From: Chamaea fasciata
Lineage: Eukaryota; Chordata; Aves; Passeriformes; Sylviidae
Direction: 5' to 3'
Assembly (NCBI GenBank): GCA_029207755.1
Contig: JARCOQ010000002.1
Span: 87,953,087-88,017,086, forward strand
DNA length: 64,000 nt
The translations under genes were made by a program, and so were the position numbers. The notes under the pieces are model-generated. The model did no database searches. It was given only the letters and a program-made list of their open reading frames with translations, and was not told the DNA's origin. Positions 1-13,104 of this stretch are shown in pieces; within the stretch, counting starts at the first letter, position 1, and every line of letters starts with the position of its first letter.

Positions 1-3000
1 CTCTTCTTCAAAACCATATGGCTGTGGTTGCACAGGGGATATCATATAGGGCTCCTGTTGGTGTTATAACACACTTGGGCTGCTGTGCAATGCAACTGTG
101 AAGCTGAGGTGACCAATACTGCTCCTGCACCATGTAGGATGCTGTGGTGTGTGCCCAGAAGGAAGCAGGACCTACCTTCCATCTCATTGCAGGTACTTAA
201 ACAAAGCTTATGAATCTCCTGGTGCCAAACTCTAGTGGGGTAATGATGCTGTAGAAGATTTCAGAGGTCTAAGACAAGCACAGTAAACTTCCTCTACAAT
301 GAATTTCTTGGCTTTGGAAGTTCTGGCCAGGGGAAAGATGGGCATTTGGCTTGGCATCTCTACTCTTCTGATGGCTTTTTTCATCCTCCTTTCTTACAGA
401 CACTTCTGAAAAGAGCTGTCAGATCACAGCTGCCTGTTTCACACCTCTCTGAGTGAGCAAGGACAAGGGCAGTGGAGCCCTTGACACTCATCTCTGGCTG
501 TCACCCAGACAGCCTATGTGCACTTGGGCAAGTTGTCAAATCCTCCACCACCCCTCCCCAGCACGCCACATTTAACAGAGTTCATTTCTGAGCTCTCCGG
601 GATGTCTCCTCCTCCGCAACCACTGTAGAATCATCAGTCTGGATCCATGATCTGTAACTTCATGCATGTAACTGGAGAGCCTGGTAAACATTTCATCCCC
701 ATCACCTGTCTTTGTGGCCACTGGATCGCCAGAGACAGGCATTTCCAAGTGAGAGATGAGGTGGGACATAGTGGTCTAGCATGAGTCTGGGCTGCAACTC
801 CCCTTCACTGAGTCCACAGCACCTGGTGAAAATGTGCTGAAGCTGAGGCATGGATGTTACAACATGTCACCAAAGTGACTTCTGAGTCGGAGTGTCTTCA
901 ACAAAATGTCTGAGACATGATGGAGTCTTTATATCCATTTGCTGGGAGGACTTTGTCTGCTATCTGTTACGAAACTCTTCCCAAATGCAACTTAATTGCT
1001 TAGCCTTATAAAAAATTGTATATTCCCTGACTTTTCAGAGAAGAAAGTGTGTTTCTTCCTGTGGCTGTGACAGGAACAGACACATTGATACCTCATTTCA
1101 CTAAAAGTGATGTTGCCTTTCTCAGAATACAGATAATGTAGGATACAGATTTGTAAAGTAACTTCTGAAAAGGCTACTTCAAAAACATCTAGCCTCATTA
1201 ATAGAGACAGAGAGCTTCAAACAACTGTCTTTGCTGACCTAGCTCATAAAAACGTGGAGATTTAAGCAAAGGAAAGGTTCCAGTGAAGTCAATGGGCTTA
1301 AAACTAAGGACAGACCAGTAGGATCTACACGTATACAGGGCTAAAAGTAGGCTGACATGCTTTGGCAGGGTGAAGCCCTGCTGTCAGGCTCACTGCGGTG
1401 ACCCAATTTCTTTGCAGGTCTCTGCAGGGGAAATGCTCACTCCTGCAGTTCATCTCTTTCCTTCAGTGTCATTAGTTCTTATCCTTCCATGTCAAACTTT
1501 GCAGAGGAAGGATTTTGCTGCACTGCTGAGTGTCTGGGAAACAGCAGCTAATTTTTGCTTGTGGTTTAGGAGAGGTTTGTTTAATTCTAGCAAAAAAAAC
1601 CCCAAAAACAAACCTGCCCTGAGTTTTCCTATGCAATATAAGGGTTGGAAGGGAGATGGAGCCCTGCTTTGTCCCCTTCTCAGTCAGTGAGCAACTTCAT
1701 TGCTGTGAAGTTTTGGATAACTGCCCCTCAGAGAGGTGGTAGCTTGAGCAGGAGAAAGGCTGTCCTTCTTTTTTCCCTCAAGTAAAGCTGGAGGCTTAAT
1801 TCACTGGACAACAGACACACAAAGATCCACCTCCATGGTGTAAGCACGTGATGGGGGCAACATCTAGGGCCGGTACAGAGGAGAAAAATGGTTTGGTAGC
1901 TGCTTTGAGCTGCCAGCTGTGTGAAGAGAAGATTAGGTTTCAGATATCTTGGCCTGTATCCAGCACTGCCTTTCTTATGCAAATGTCTCTACGCTATTTG
2001 ATTTCCATTTTCCGTAACATCCCCCTCAGTAACATGCAGTTAATATTTATACATACTTAACTAATGCCCAGTTCATATGTACACACTGCACTGCGGTTCT
2101 ACATATTGGTTAACCAAACTTTGTCTGGATCCTGCCCTGTCTACAGATTTGTATGGGTGCAAACAGGTTCACAATTTATCTGATGCAAAATGCTTGAGAA
2201 GTGAGAAAGAAATTTACTTTTACAAGCAAAGTATTCAGTGCTAAATAAAGTGTATAAATTTTTTACATTACTTTAGAGAAGGAGATGCCATAAAATAAAA
2301 CCTCACGGAGCAAGGACACTCCTGGAGAGCAACCACTCAAGAAGCAGGTAAGTACAGGTCCTGTGTCCCTCGTGCCAATGACACTGTGTGACAACATTCA
2401 TTCAGCTGACTCGCTGTCATGCAAGGATGTACTTAAGAAAAATTCAGTGCTTGATAAGAAATCATGCCCAGCTAAGCTACAGCCTAATTCTTGATAAGAA
2501 ACAAGGCTACCTGATTTTTTCATGATCATTTTTGATGCAAATAAAAGAGTTGTAGAATCTCCCTTTTACCACCAGAGGTCATAAGCAAAACACCGCAGTC
2601 CCTCAGTCACTCTCCGAGAGGGAAGAAGCGGGAGAGTCAGCAGAAGTATTCCTACATTCTTGCTAAGGAAAACGCAGGCGGTAACCATAAGGATCCCCAT
2701 CAACTGTGAGATCCCCCTAACTGCCCAGGTTAGCAGTGCAACCATCAGTGTGCCAACACGGGAGCTGGGAGACAGACAGGTGGAGGGGCGCTGCTTGCAC
2801 ACTGCTGGGTGTAACACAGATTTGTTGGAATATTTTGCCCTCTCGTATTTGTTGATTCATGAACATTAATGCAGGAAACTTTCTGTGTTTTGAAAAAGGT
2901 AAGCAGAACCCAAAATCCCTTTTGAAACCTGTGTGAATATTCAAAAAAAGGCACTTGCATCTTCCCTCAAAACGAACTTTTCTTGTTTGCAGATGCATTT

Positions 3001-5151
3001 CAGGAATACTAGAAAAGCATCTGAGTATAGTCAGAAACCAAGAGAGGGAATTTTCCTGACCATAAAGCCTGGATCAGCGTGTGGACAAGAAATATGAGCA
3101 CGTGATTTCTCTGACCAGCCATAAGACATGAAAATTGGAAAGGCAGCAGAAAGCTTAGGAAGAAAATCAGCTGAAGTATATCCAAGCCATAAAACTTTAA
3201 ACAGTTATTAAAGTCATGGACTGTAAACAGTGTGCACATCATTTGCAAAAGGAAATGTGCTTTGAGGCAAATTATTTACAACAAATACCTTCATCTCTTC
3301 TCCCTGCCCCTTTGAGCACAGCTCTGAGCAATGCATTTCGGAAGGAAAGGACCGGGGTTGGCAAATAAAAATTGACATTTTTTTTAATTCAGAAAATGTC
3401 AAGACAAGCAACTGTGCCCTGCTGTAAAGCACCATCATGTCCCTACTGGAGCTCTGTGTGCTCTCAGTTACTGGTCACCAGGATCAGTTATCTTCTCAGG
3501 AAGAGCACACATGAGGAAAGAGAAACAGCATGAGTAATGCTGCTGATGAGGCAGAATTTCCCAATTTCCTCCACTGTTTTACAACTCTACAGCATACATA
3601 TTTCCATTATAAGCAAAAAAGGAGTAATTATACTCATATTAAAAGAACCCTACTCTGTTGCTTTGGGAAATTCTCACTGTTTGTTTCTACTGAGAGATAA
3701 GACTCCTGAAAAAGATGAGGTTTATTCCTCGACATTTTTAAAATACAGTTCTGAGCAATGACTAAAAGTAAGCTTCATTTGCAGTGAGTTATCACTTACA
3801 ACTCTGACAGAGAAGTTTATTACAGGAGTCTTGACAGCTCATTAACTACCTTACTGAAGAACACTTGTGCTATAATAAAACTACCATCACTCCACCTTTG
3901 CAGCCAGAGATAAAATGAACAGGCCATTTACATAAAATGTTCAATCAACAGCCACAGAAACACAAGCCTCCAAGTCTCAAGTGGGTTCTATGGTGGGGTT
4001 TCAGTGGGCTGTGGGAAATGCCTGTCTCCTGCAGAGGAAGGCCACCAAACCAGGGCTACCCCACAGCTGCTCTTTGCCCAGCCCATTCAAGATCTTAGCC
4101 TCTTGTCAGCCACTTCCTCAACCCATCAGGATTTCATGTGGTTTCCCTGTAGCAGGATGATGTCGGAGTGAGCAGTGGTTTCTGAGGCAGTCTTGCCATT
4201 TCTAGCACCTCCCCTTAGAATAGCTGTGGGTCCACCTTCTGTTGCTTTGATGCTGTATTAACCACCCCTTTTTGTCGAACCTGTTTCCAAAAATCTGTCA
4301 TAAAAGGCTCCAGGATTTAAATACATCTCACTGATGCAAATCAAGCCAATTATACTGTGTACTGCCCTTAGCAGACAGAGGAAGTTTGCTCTCCCTCCCT
4401 CTCATTACAACCTGATAGGCTGGAGGGCTTGTATGGGTTCCTGCCCTCCCCTCCCCCTTACCCCCTGGGGTTTCCCCACAGTAAACACAGCAAAATTCTC
4501 TAATTTATACAGAAATAATATTTTGTAGCTCTCCTGTCATACTTCTTTTTCTCCTCCACTCTCTCTGCAGCTTGTCATGTCTTTCTTTAAAGTGTGGTTA
4601 TCAGCCCTGGAGAGAGTAACACTCTAGCAGGAAACTTATCGTTATGGATCAGAGAATGTTAAATACTTCTGGTGTCTTGCACATGACATTCCTGCCAGTG
4701 AATCCAAGAATGGGAGTTGTCTTTTCTGCAGCACCATCACACACACATTTTTAGCTTATGAATCACAGCAATTGCTGAATTATTTTCCACTCTAATGATG
4801 ACTTACTGTTAGTTCTCCATTGTGCATTTCTGTATTCACATCTTATGACTAAAGGAAGCTTTTTGAATTTCTTTTTACTGAACACCCTGCAGACCTTGGA
4901 TCACTTCTGCAGCTTGTCAAAATAATTTAAAATGTTATCTCTGTCCTCCAAAGCACTTGCATCCCTCCCCAGTTAGCTGTCATATATGAATGGCAGAAAA
5001 AATTGTTTTTCAGTTCTATTCTACAAGCTGCTTAATGTGACAAAATCTATGGTAAATCCCTGCTGAATAGTATTTGAAACATATCCATGTTTGACAAAAC
5101 CAAAACCAACTCTAAGCATGTTTTCCTTCAGTGTCCATGTCCACTCATGAG
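1..5151. other. Intergenic, no gene recognised
   Basis: This is ordinary mixed-composition DNA with no open frame above about 106 codons and no recognisable domain on either strand. The only gene-like signals are isolated splice-donor consensus matches on the plus strand, CAG|GTAAGT with its GT at 2,348 and AAG|GTAAGC with its GT at 2,899. They have no supporting coding frame. No tRNA-like, CR1-like or long simple-repeat sequence is visible. Confidence 0.6.
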
Positions 5152-5895
5152 CTAGATATCTAAGCTGCTGTTACAGTGGGTGGAGGTTGGAGAGCTCTTC
5201 GGCTCATCATCAAGTGGGCGATGAATGGCCAGGTGACTTTGTTGTCTGAACTGTACAGTGGTGCCCTTAGGGCAGCCATACAGGGCTGGCAGATATGACA
5301 CAAAGATTACTTTGGAGATAGGTTTGACACGATTCTTCTCAATAACTCCAGGATAGCCAGGTTTCAATCGCTGTATTATCTTTTGGTGCTTCAGTGGTGT
5401 TTGCTTAATAGGCTTGTTCAGTAACTCATTCTACGCACTGAAGTTACATTCCTTGAGCTCTAGCTCCTCCGACTGCTCTCCACCTTCCAAAAACGTATGC
5501 CATATCACCAGTTTACCCTTCTCTAAGGCATCCCATAACCTCTTCAAGACAATTGACAGAGAAACACAAATTGCTTCACCAAGATCTGCAAGTTTGCCAG
5601 TGTTTGTTTCATTGGGTGTTACCTATTTGAATGATTCTGCTTATCTAATGTCGTTTACACTGTTCTTTGAAAGTGCAGCCTGCATTTCTAATCCCTTATT
5701 AAAACAGTGATAGATATCTAGTCTTAATTTACCTTGTTTAGTGATGAGTGAGGCTGTTGAATGCTTCCGTCCTTGTTGCTCTTCACCTTTGTGAGTTGGT
5801 GGAACTCTGATTTTGTTTGTTCTCTAGCTTTCCCTATGTTCCTCAAGGTTCTCCCTGCTCCTTGTGCTTTGTAAGGCGTTTTACAGCTTGGCCAT
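5152..5895 (-). pseudogene. Decayed minus-strand coding relic, unidentified
   Basis: One minus-strand frame runs from an ATG (complement of 5,893-5,895) to a TAG (complement of 5,152-5,154), 248 codons including the stop. Five internal stops interrupt it, on the complements of 5,881-5,883, 5,824-5,826, 5,641-5,643, 5,623-5,625 and 5,431-5,433. The text between the stops reads like protein, not chance: KGLEMQAALSKNSVNDIR, then LVIWHTFLEGGEQ, then YPGVIEKNRVKPISKVIFV, with charged and hydrophobic residues alternating as in a folded domain. No frameshift is needed across about 740 bases and no intron is evident. I do not recognise the family. It could be a processed copy, an old unitary pseudogene exon, or a relic transposon gene. 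No poly(A) tail is obvious at the low-coordinate side, which weakens the retrocopy reading. Chance is less likely but not excluded. Confidence 0.4.
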
Positions 5896-6334
5896 TCTGA
5901 ATTTAATATTATATATTGTGGATGTGAGGACTAGGGAAGAAAGATTGTTTTTCCATCCTGAGAACTAGACACTGGATTCAGTTACTATTAATATTATCTG
6001 ACAACAGTATTGAACACCAGTGATGTCAGGTTTTGGCTTTGGTGTATCAGTGCTATTTTGCAGCTTGATTAATTCAGTCTTACGCATGTAAGAGTGTATG
6101 ATTGCTTTTTTAAGGCTGTTTTGAACCAGTCTTTATGTAGCAGCAGATGATATGAGGCAAAATTGAAGGTTACAGGCAATACCCCATATATAATCATACT
6201 TAGTTTTGCATCTTTGCTTGCAGCATGTGCTTTCAGGTCACTGAGATCATTTTGTTATCATGTTTTCTCTTGTACTCACCTCAAACAGGAATATATACAT
6301 TAAGCTATTAAACAAGGTCATTTAAGAAAAAAAT

Positions 6335-6400
6335 ATTTGTTTTTGTTGTGGGGTGGTTTTTTCTTGTTGTTGATTGGGGTTTTTTAAAATTTTTGATAAA
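6335..6400. repeat. T/G-rich low-complexity stretch
   Basis: The plus strand is almost only T and G here, made of TTTG and GGTTTTTT words, ending in an A/T run. Similar GGTTTTTTT-type stretches recur at 32,331-32,462 and about 43,150-43,182. No function is implied. Confidence 0.6.
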
Positions 6401-7585
6401 TTCCAAATGTTTATTAAAACTACAGAATTTCTGGACTCATTGAAAATGTTGAGCAGCAAAGGGGAGACACATTTGCTAATGGCAAGTAGCCCATCATTCA
6501 GCGTGGTTGTGATTAAAGCTTAAAATGGTCTTGGTTGCAATCTTTTGAACTCCAAATTATGGCTCACATGGCAGATTGATTCAGAAAAGGTTTATACTTC
6601 ATTATGCTGCAAGATGATGGATAAGCTTGCAACTACATTTGATCAGTGAAGTGTAGGAACAGGTCAGATGAAGTAGCAGATGGAGCAGGTTGAGAAATGA
6701 GGATAGAAAGTTAATTGTGGCCAAGATTAATTTCCTTTATTTGACTATGTGGGAAAAGGGTTTGAAATTGTTTCAAAGGTGTTTCTAATTTCAGAAGACA
6801 AGAAAAGTATTTAGCACTGCACATGACTTTAGGCACTAAATTTAATCTGTAGATTTCAAAGCACTTCACAAGCACAGTGGTTAATCTCCTTGCTTGCATC
6901 TAGAAGAAGAGGCACAGACAATTTACTGAACTGCTACTCCACCCCAACTTTTCCACCCAAGTTTGATGCAGAGTCTGCTGTCCCCATGTAACATATCCTC
7001 AGACCATAGACCAGGCACAGAAATTCAGCTCCTCTCTTAATGTCCTTGGAGAAAATTGTAAATGGGGTCAATTCTTCCTGGAATATCCTTTTGAGTTCCC
7101 AAGGGAAATCTGCATGCAAATGAGTAGAGACAGGAGTGTCTTTGACCACAACTTGGTGCTGTGTCAGGATGACATCCTAGAACTTAACAGTTAATGAACC
7201 TGGTGGCACCTTTCAACACTGGGCCCAGTCTGGACAGCTGGTTTGTCAGGATCTTAGAGGCACACACATGCATCTGGCATACAATTGTCTTTGTGCATCT
7301 GCTGAATGCAGAACATACAGCCATTTGTACAAAAGTATAGTGAAAAAAAAATAATATTTCCCATTAGGTTTCTGGAAACTGGATAATTTTTGTGCACTTT
7401 TCCTAAGTTATGTATTGCCTTCTTCTTACTCTTATACATTGCAAGGTTTCCTGCATGTCACTGGAGTTCTTCGTGCTCTGTCCCATAAATTCACATGCAA
7501 CTTCCAGTCATCCCAAGTGTAGTTTGCAGTCCTCTGTAGCTTGTCTCTATGCCCCTTAGAAATCACTGACTGATTTCTCACCCAT

Positions 7586-7665
7586 TGAAATCAAATACCA
7601 AAATCCTGTAGACTTCAATGACATCTGAAATCAAATACCAAAATCCTGTAGACTTCAATGACCTC
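7586..7665. repeat. Tandem duplication, two 40-bp units
   Basis: The units at 7,586-7,625 and 7,626-7,665 are directly adjacent and identical except for one base near the end (GACATC versus GACCTC). The near-identity suggests a recent local duplication. The unit is not a known repeat that I recognise, and 40 bp is not a multiple of three, so it would shift any reading frame. Confidence 0.95.
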
Positions 7666-9519
7666 AATGCTTTTTGTCTGAGATAGTTAAGCAGAAGCCA
7701 TTTGACTTTAGATACTGGGTGTGTCATCATTCTGAATAAGCTGCCAAAAGAAAGTGAGAATGAACAGTTTTTCAACCATTTTAGCTCTTCAGCAAATCTG
7801 GAGCTGTACACAGACCTTCCAGTTTTCTCAGTATGTGTCCTGTCAGTTTGTCTCCACTTGAGAGAGTTCAATATCATAGGTGTCACAGTCATATTATAAA
7901 ACAGACATTTCACAAAAAAACTGATTTCACAATGTGATTGAAACATATTAAAAATACCATTTGCTGTATTTACAAATCCTGGCAGCTAACAGGGGCACTC
8001 ACAAAGCAGATGGGAATCTCTTCAACTAGTGTTTACCAATTTGAGGTACTTCACTGATAAGGAGATTTTTGTAAAAGAGTTTTTTTTATGTAGGGGTAGC
8101 TGTGTACTGATGTTAAGTAGGAGGGTAGCTTTTCTTGAGCAACACAGTTAGATGTAGTTCTGATCATGACAACTAAATAGCACATCTCCTGGCACTCAGT
8201 AGTGAAGCAAAAATGGCAGATAGTATTTATTACATCAAAGAAACTGGAATTGGTATGGGGCACAGATCCTGCAGATGTTACATAGGCGAAACAGCAGTGA
8301 AGTAAATTGGAATTTTGGCTGAGCTGTGCCTCTTGTCATCACATGGCTTTGAAATCTGAAAATGTAAGGCTTGAGTCTAATCATTCACACTCATGCTAAG
8401 AGTGGGAAAATAAATGAACACATAAATAATGGTATAATCTAATGGTATCTTCTCATATAATCCTGTCTTCTCTGTACACTTCAGGTTCTGTCCACTTACA
8501 CAAAAGAAAGTGTATGTCTTCTATAGCACTTCTCGCCCAGAGACATCAATACCCCTCACATAGAAGAGGAGTATTAGCATTGCTATTATAATTACTATTA
8601 TCACTAGCCAACAAGAAATGTGCATGTCTGCACAGTGCAGATGAACCCAATCAATGTATGTGTACAGAACACAAAAGCCTGTAAATATTAATCTGAAATA
8701 TTATTTCAATAGCACATTTCATTGCATAACAACACAACTGAAGCTCTTGTTAAAAGGGCTAGGGAAAATTCTTTCCAACCAGTTTATTCACTCAATACAG
8801 ATAACTGGAGAAAAGGACAATGACCATGAAACTAGCATTAATCTTCACATATAATTGATGATTTAATTGTAGTAGTCTTTCATGAAGCTAAATAATCACT
8901 AGTTGATACAGAATTGTTCTCAAGATTTACAGAGTAAACACCCATCATATTTTAGACATCACACAATAGCCCAAGCTATAATTATCAGTTCATCATTAGT
9001 ATTGTTAAACTTATCACGTAGACACTGGAAATCAATCCCAAAATACCAAAACCTCAAGCAGCATCCTAATTAATATAAAACAACCTTCATATTCACATTA
9101 TTGACTGATTTAAAATTAGTGTATTTAGCCAGAACTCTGGTTCTGCATTTAAAAGAGAAGCATGATCCAACATTTTGAGGTAAACTATCATGTTGCTATG
9201 AAGAAAAAAACTGTCAAGATAACAAAACATGGAAAGTAACAGAGAGATGAAGTCCAGCAGTGGTAGTGCTAGAATATGTTATTAATTTTGGATTAGGTGT
9301 GAGTGATGGGTTTAACATTTACACTAAAGATCAGTATGGAGGGATTCCTTCCTGTCCTTCTTTATCAAAAAATGGCCCCCTTTATGACCTCTCGTCGGAG
9401 TGATATGTGAACAATTTATAACTAAACTATATGATGCTGCTAAAGCTCAGGCAAATAACAAAGGTTGTTGGCAATGATAAATTGTGGCATGCCATAGAGA
9501 AATCTTTGTCGGGACTTTG

Positions 9520-9543
9520 CCACCATTTTTCAAAAGATGGTGG
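9520..9543. other. 24-bp near-palindrome (hairpin potential)
   Basis: Arms CCACCAT and ATGGTGG flank a centre of TTTT...AAAAG. With one G-T wobble next to the arms the stem extends by about four more pairs and leaves a very small loop. The surrounding 9,300-9,600 stretch is low in simple repeats. Whether it is a protein-binding dyad or chance cannot be told. Confidence 0.5.
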
Positions 9544-11777
9544 AAAAATCTTCATTAAAATAGGGAATATATTTGAGAGCAGAGCAAGTGATTACCTTGT
9601 TTAGCCAACATCTTGCCCATAGTGCAGTTGGTAACCATCTGGCTTTGTACTATTTGTCTGTGGCTCTGGCTGTGCCTGACCTACATGTGACACTTCTGAG
9701 CAGATGTGCATCAGGATACAACAGATGAGAGAATGCCAGCCTCTGCCAAAAGGACTCCACACATATTGAGAAGGATGAATACCAATAAATCAGGATCAGA
9801 TGGGATGCATTGTATAGCTTTTTCAGAGCAGAGAAGCAGTTCAATTGTTTTATCTATTAAATTAATGGATAAAGGATTTAATAGTAGTATGTCTTCCTGA
9901 TGTATTTGTCTTAAGCAGTAACACAACATTGTGTCCATCCACGATCTTTTATTTTCAGGGTATTAGAGACTAAAACACAGGTTGGATGTCTGGAAACTGA
10001 GATCCTCTAAAACTACATTAATTCCATCCTATTACCTTCCACTTACCTTCTATTCATACTTCATTTAACTTGTATGACTGACCGAGGCATATTATCAGAG
10101 TTCACAGGCTCAGAATATATATTTAAGATATTACAGGAAGTGGATGGGGGGAGGGGCAAGAGGATATTTAAAAGTGTTCAACAGAAATAAGTTGAATGCA
10201 AGTATGTTGGAAGAGGGGCTCATGAAATCTATGCAATAGCCAAGGCAGGAAAAGTGCTGTGCTGTCAACAAGCATCATGGTGAAATGGAGATAACCACAT
10301 GCTCAGCTAGTATGCCATATTTGATACAAAGCAGCCTGGAACCCTTTATTTAAATTGCAGGAAATGGCATTTTGTGCTAGGCACTTGTCATTTGGAAGAT
10401 GTGTTCAATTGGTTAGCCAAGGAGGGCTCATCGTGAAGATTTTTTGAGGGACAGGATCATTGGTGTTGAGAATAACAGTTAGGGCTATGTATGGGACTGA
10501 AACTTCAATTTTACTATCTTTTCAATATTAGCTTTACAGTTCTGCTAAATTATTTCCAACATAGTAGGGTCTTTAATTACTACAGTATTTTTAATGAAGC
10601 CTCATCTAAAGATCTGTTTTAAACCAGACAATGCCTGTTAACAATACTTTGTATACTGACTTCTTTATACAAAGAATGAAAATAGTTTTCTTATCTAATG
10701 TCTGCATGTCATCCGTCATCAGTGGATATATCACAGGCAATTTATAAGCATTTGTAACAATGCAGTGAACTACATGATTTGAAATGTCAGAATTTTTCTT
10801 AAAGAGAACAAATGGGCAAAAATGAGAAGCAAAATTGATGAGAAAACAGAATACAGTTGATTTAATAAGGGCACATGCATTTTTTCAAAGGCAGATGAAT
10901 AAATTTAGAATAGAGGTATTTGTGCCTTTTTGTATTATGATGATTATTCATATCGATATTATTAATTTAGTTCTATGTTATTTTAATCCCAATATTTTCA
11001 GAATCAGAGATAAGTTTTAGACATCTTTGAATATACACTAAAGCTGCATGTTTAGCAATAACGTTTTCCCTAGGACTGACTTCCTCACAATAGAGATCTC
11101 TTCATTTCCTGCTCCCAGTTCAGTTTTGCACCTGTTGCAGACATTAGTGAGAGCCACAAATCTAAATGCTGTGATCTGAATAGTGACTGCTTCAATAAAC
11201 TGTGTTACATTATAGTAAGCTGAATTAGGACTCTTTCCCCGAGGCATACACTTTTCCAGGGCCACCAGATTTGGTGTGTGCTCTCAGAGTCCTTCCCCAG
11301 TGATGCATGGGAACCAAGGAGCAATGTTTCTCTCCATGTGTTCAAAGAGTGGAAGAGCTTTGCATATTGTGTTGTTTGGCTCACACCCTCTTTATCTCCC
11401 TGAGTGCTGTCTGGTCATGCAGTTCTGGTTTAACCTATCTGTTAACAGGTGACTAACACGCAGTTAATACTTGAATAACACCACAGGTACCTGATCCCAG
11501 CTGGGCAAGTGACTATCTCCCAGAGGCTTAGCTCTTGTAAAGGGATAAAACCAGGCCCTCTAGAGATAAGCCTAGGGTAGCACACTGATGTTTGAGGGAC
11601 TGTGTGCTAGAGATGTCTTTGGTCTAGCATCTCAGTGGAGGTAGGGGATGGAGATCCATGTGGCAGCTTAGACACAAGGGATATAGATGTGTTGGAAACC
11701 ACAGCAATGCCTGAGAATGGTCATGTAAGAATTAGGACTTCTTGCCCACAAAAGCAACAGGACCAATAGCTCAAACG

Positions 11778-12395
11778 AAGTGCATTTACACCAATGCACA
11801 CAGCACAGGCAACAAACAGGAGGAGCTGGAAGCCATTGAACAGCAGGAAAATCATGACACGGTTGCCCTCAAAGAGACATGGTGAATGACTCACACACCT
11901 GAAGTGCTGGATGGCTATAAACTGTTCAGAACAGACAGGCAAGGAAGAAGACATGGTGGAGTAGCCCCATGCGTTAGGGAGCGGTTTGATTGTCTGGAGC
12001 TTAATGATGGTGATGACAGAGTTGAGTGTTGGTTGTTAAAAATCAGGGGAAAGGCCAACAGGTCAGATATCTTGGTGGGAGTTTGTTATAAACCACCCAA
12101 CCAGGATGAAAAGGAAGATGAAATACTGTATAAGCAGCTGGGAGCTGTCTCATGATTGCTGGCCCTTGTTTTGGCAGGGGACTTCAACTTACCAGACATC
12201 TGCTGGAAATACAACACAGCAGAGAAGAAACTGTTCAAGAGGTTCCTGGAGTGTGTGGAAGTTCATAACTTCCTGACATAGCATGTGAAGGCCCCAGCTG
12301 GGGAAGGTGCCCTGTTTGACCTGCTGTTCATGAATAGAGAAGGACTCAGGGGTGATGTGATTGCTGGAGGCCATCTTGGGCAAAGCAAAGGAAGG
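11778..12395 (+). pseudogene. CR1 ORF2 endonuclease section, broken
   Basis: A single frame holds the apurinic-endonuclease-like domain of CR1 ORF2. It begins KCIYTNAHSTGNKQEELE, with the N-terminal Asn motif, and continues through LKETW, a G-G-V-A stretch, VGVCYKPPNQ and GDFNLPDICW, the conserved GDFN catalytic-region motif. In-frame stops are TGA at 11,883-11,885, where the family has Trp after LKETW, TGA at 12,153-12,155 and TAG at 12,279-12,281. The reading frame is otherwise kept for about 600 bases, so decay here is mostly by substitution. In an intact element this domain nicks the target DNA. Confidence 0.88.
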
Positions 12396-13104
12396 CACCC
12401 TCAGTCAGTTTACAGGTGACAACAAACGCAATAATTTTACCTTCTTGGAGAAGTAAGGGGGGGAGCAGCAGAACTGCTGCCTTGGACTTCTGGAGTGGCT
12501 GACTTTGGCCTCTTTAGGAGATGATTGAAGGAGTCCCTTGGGAGGCAGTTCTGAGGGGCTAAGGAGTCCAGGAAGGCTGGACATTCTTCAAGTAAGAAAT
12601 TTTAAGGCACCAGAGAGCCCATCCCCATATGCCAAAAGAAAAGCTGGCAGGGAAGAAAACTGGCCTGGTTGAGCAGAGAGGTTTGGCTGGAACTCTGGAA
12701 AAAAGGGAAGTAGTGTTTACAGCCTTTGGAAGAAGCAGCAGGCAACTCAGGAGGATTGCAAAAATGTCATGAAGTTACGCGGGGAAAAAAGTCAGAAGGG
12801 CCAAAGCCCAACTAGAATTTAATCTGGCTACTGCCATAAAGGACAATAAAAAATGTGTCTATAAATACACCAGCAACGCAAGGAGGGCTAAGGAATGCAG
12901 CTCAGTGGAGAGAGAAACACAGTGACAAAGGATAAGGAAAAGGCTGAGATGCCCAATGCCTTCTATGCTTCAGTCTTTAATAGCAAAACCATTTGTTCTT
13001 CAGGCATCCAGCCCCCAGAGCTGGAAGACAGGGACAGAGAGCAGAACTCCCATAACCCAAGGTGAAAGGCCAGGGACCTGATACACCACTTACACACACA
13101 CAAG

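Larger units (their letters stand above)
5896..11639. other. Intergenic, AT-leaning, no gene recognised
   Basis: No open frame here shows domain-like content. The region holds a T/G-rich stretch at about 6,335-6,400, a 40-bp tandem duplication at 7,586-7,665 and a near-palindrome at 9,520-9,543, each listed separately. The rest appears to be single-copy AT-leaning sequence without recognisable repeats. Confidence 0.6.
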
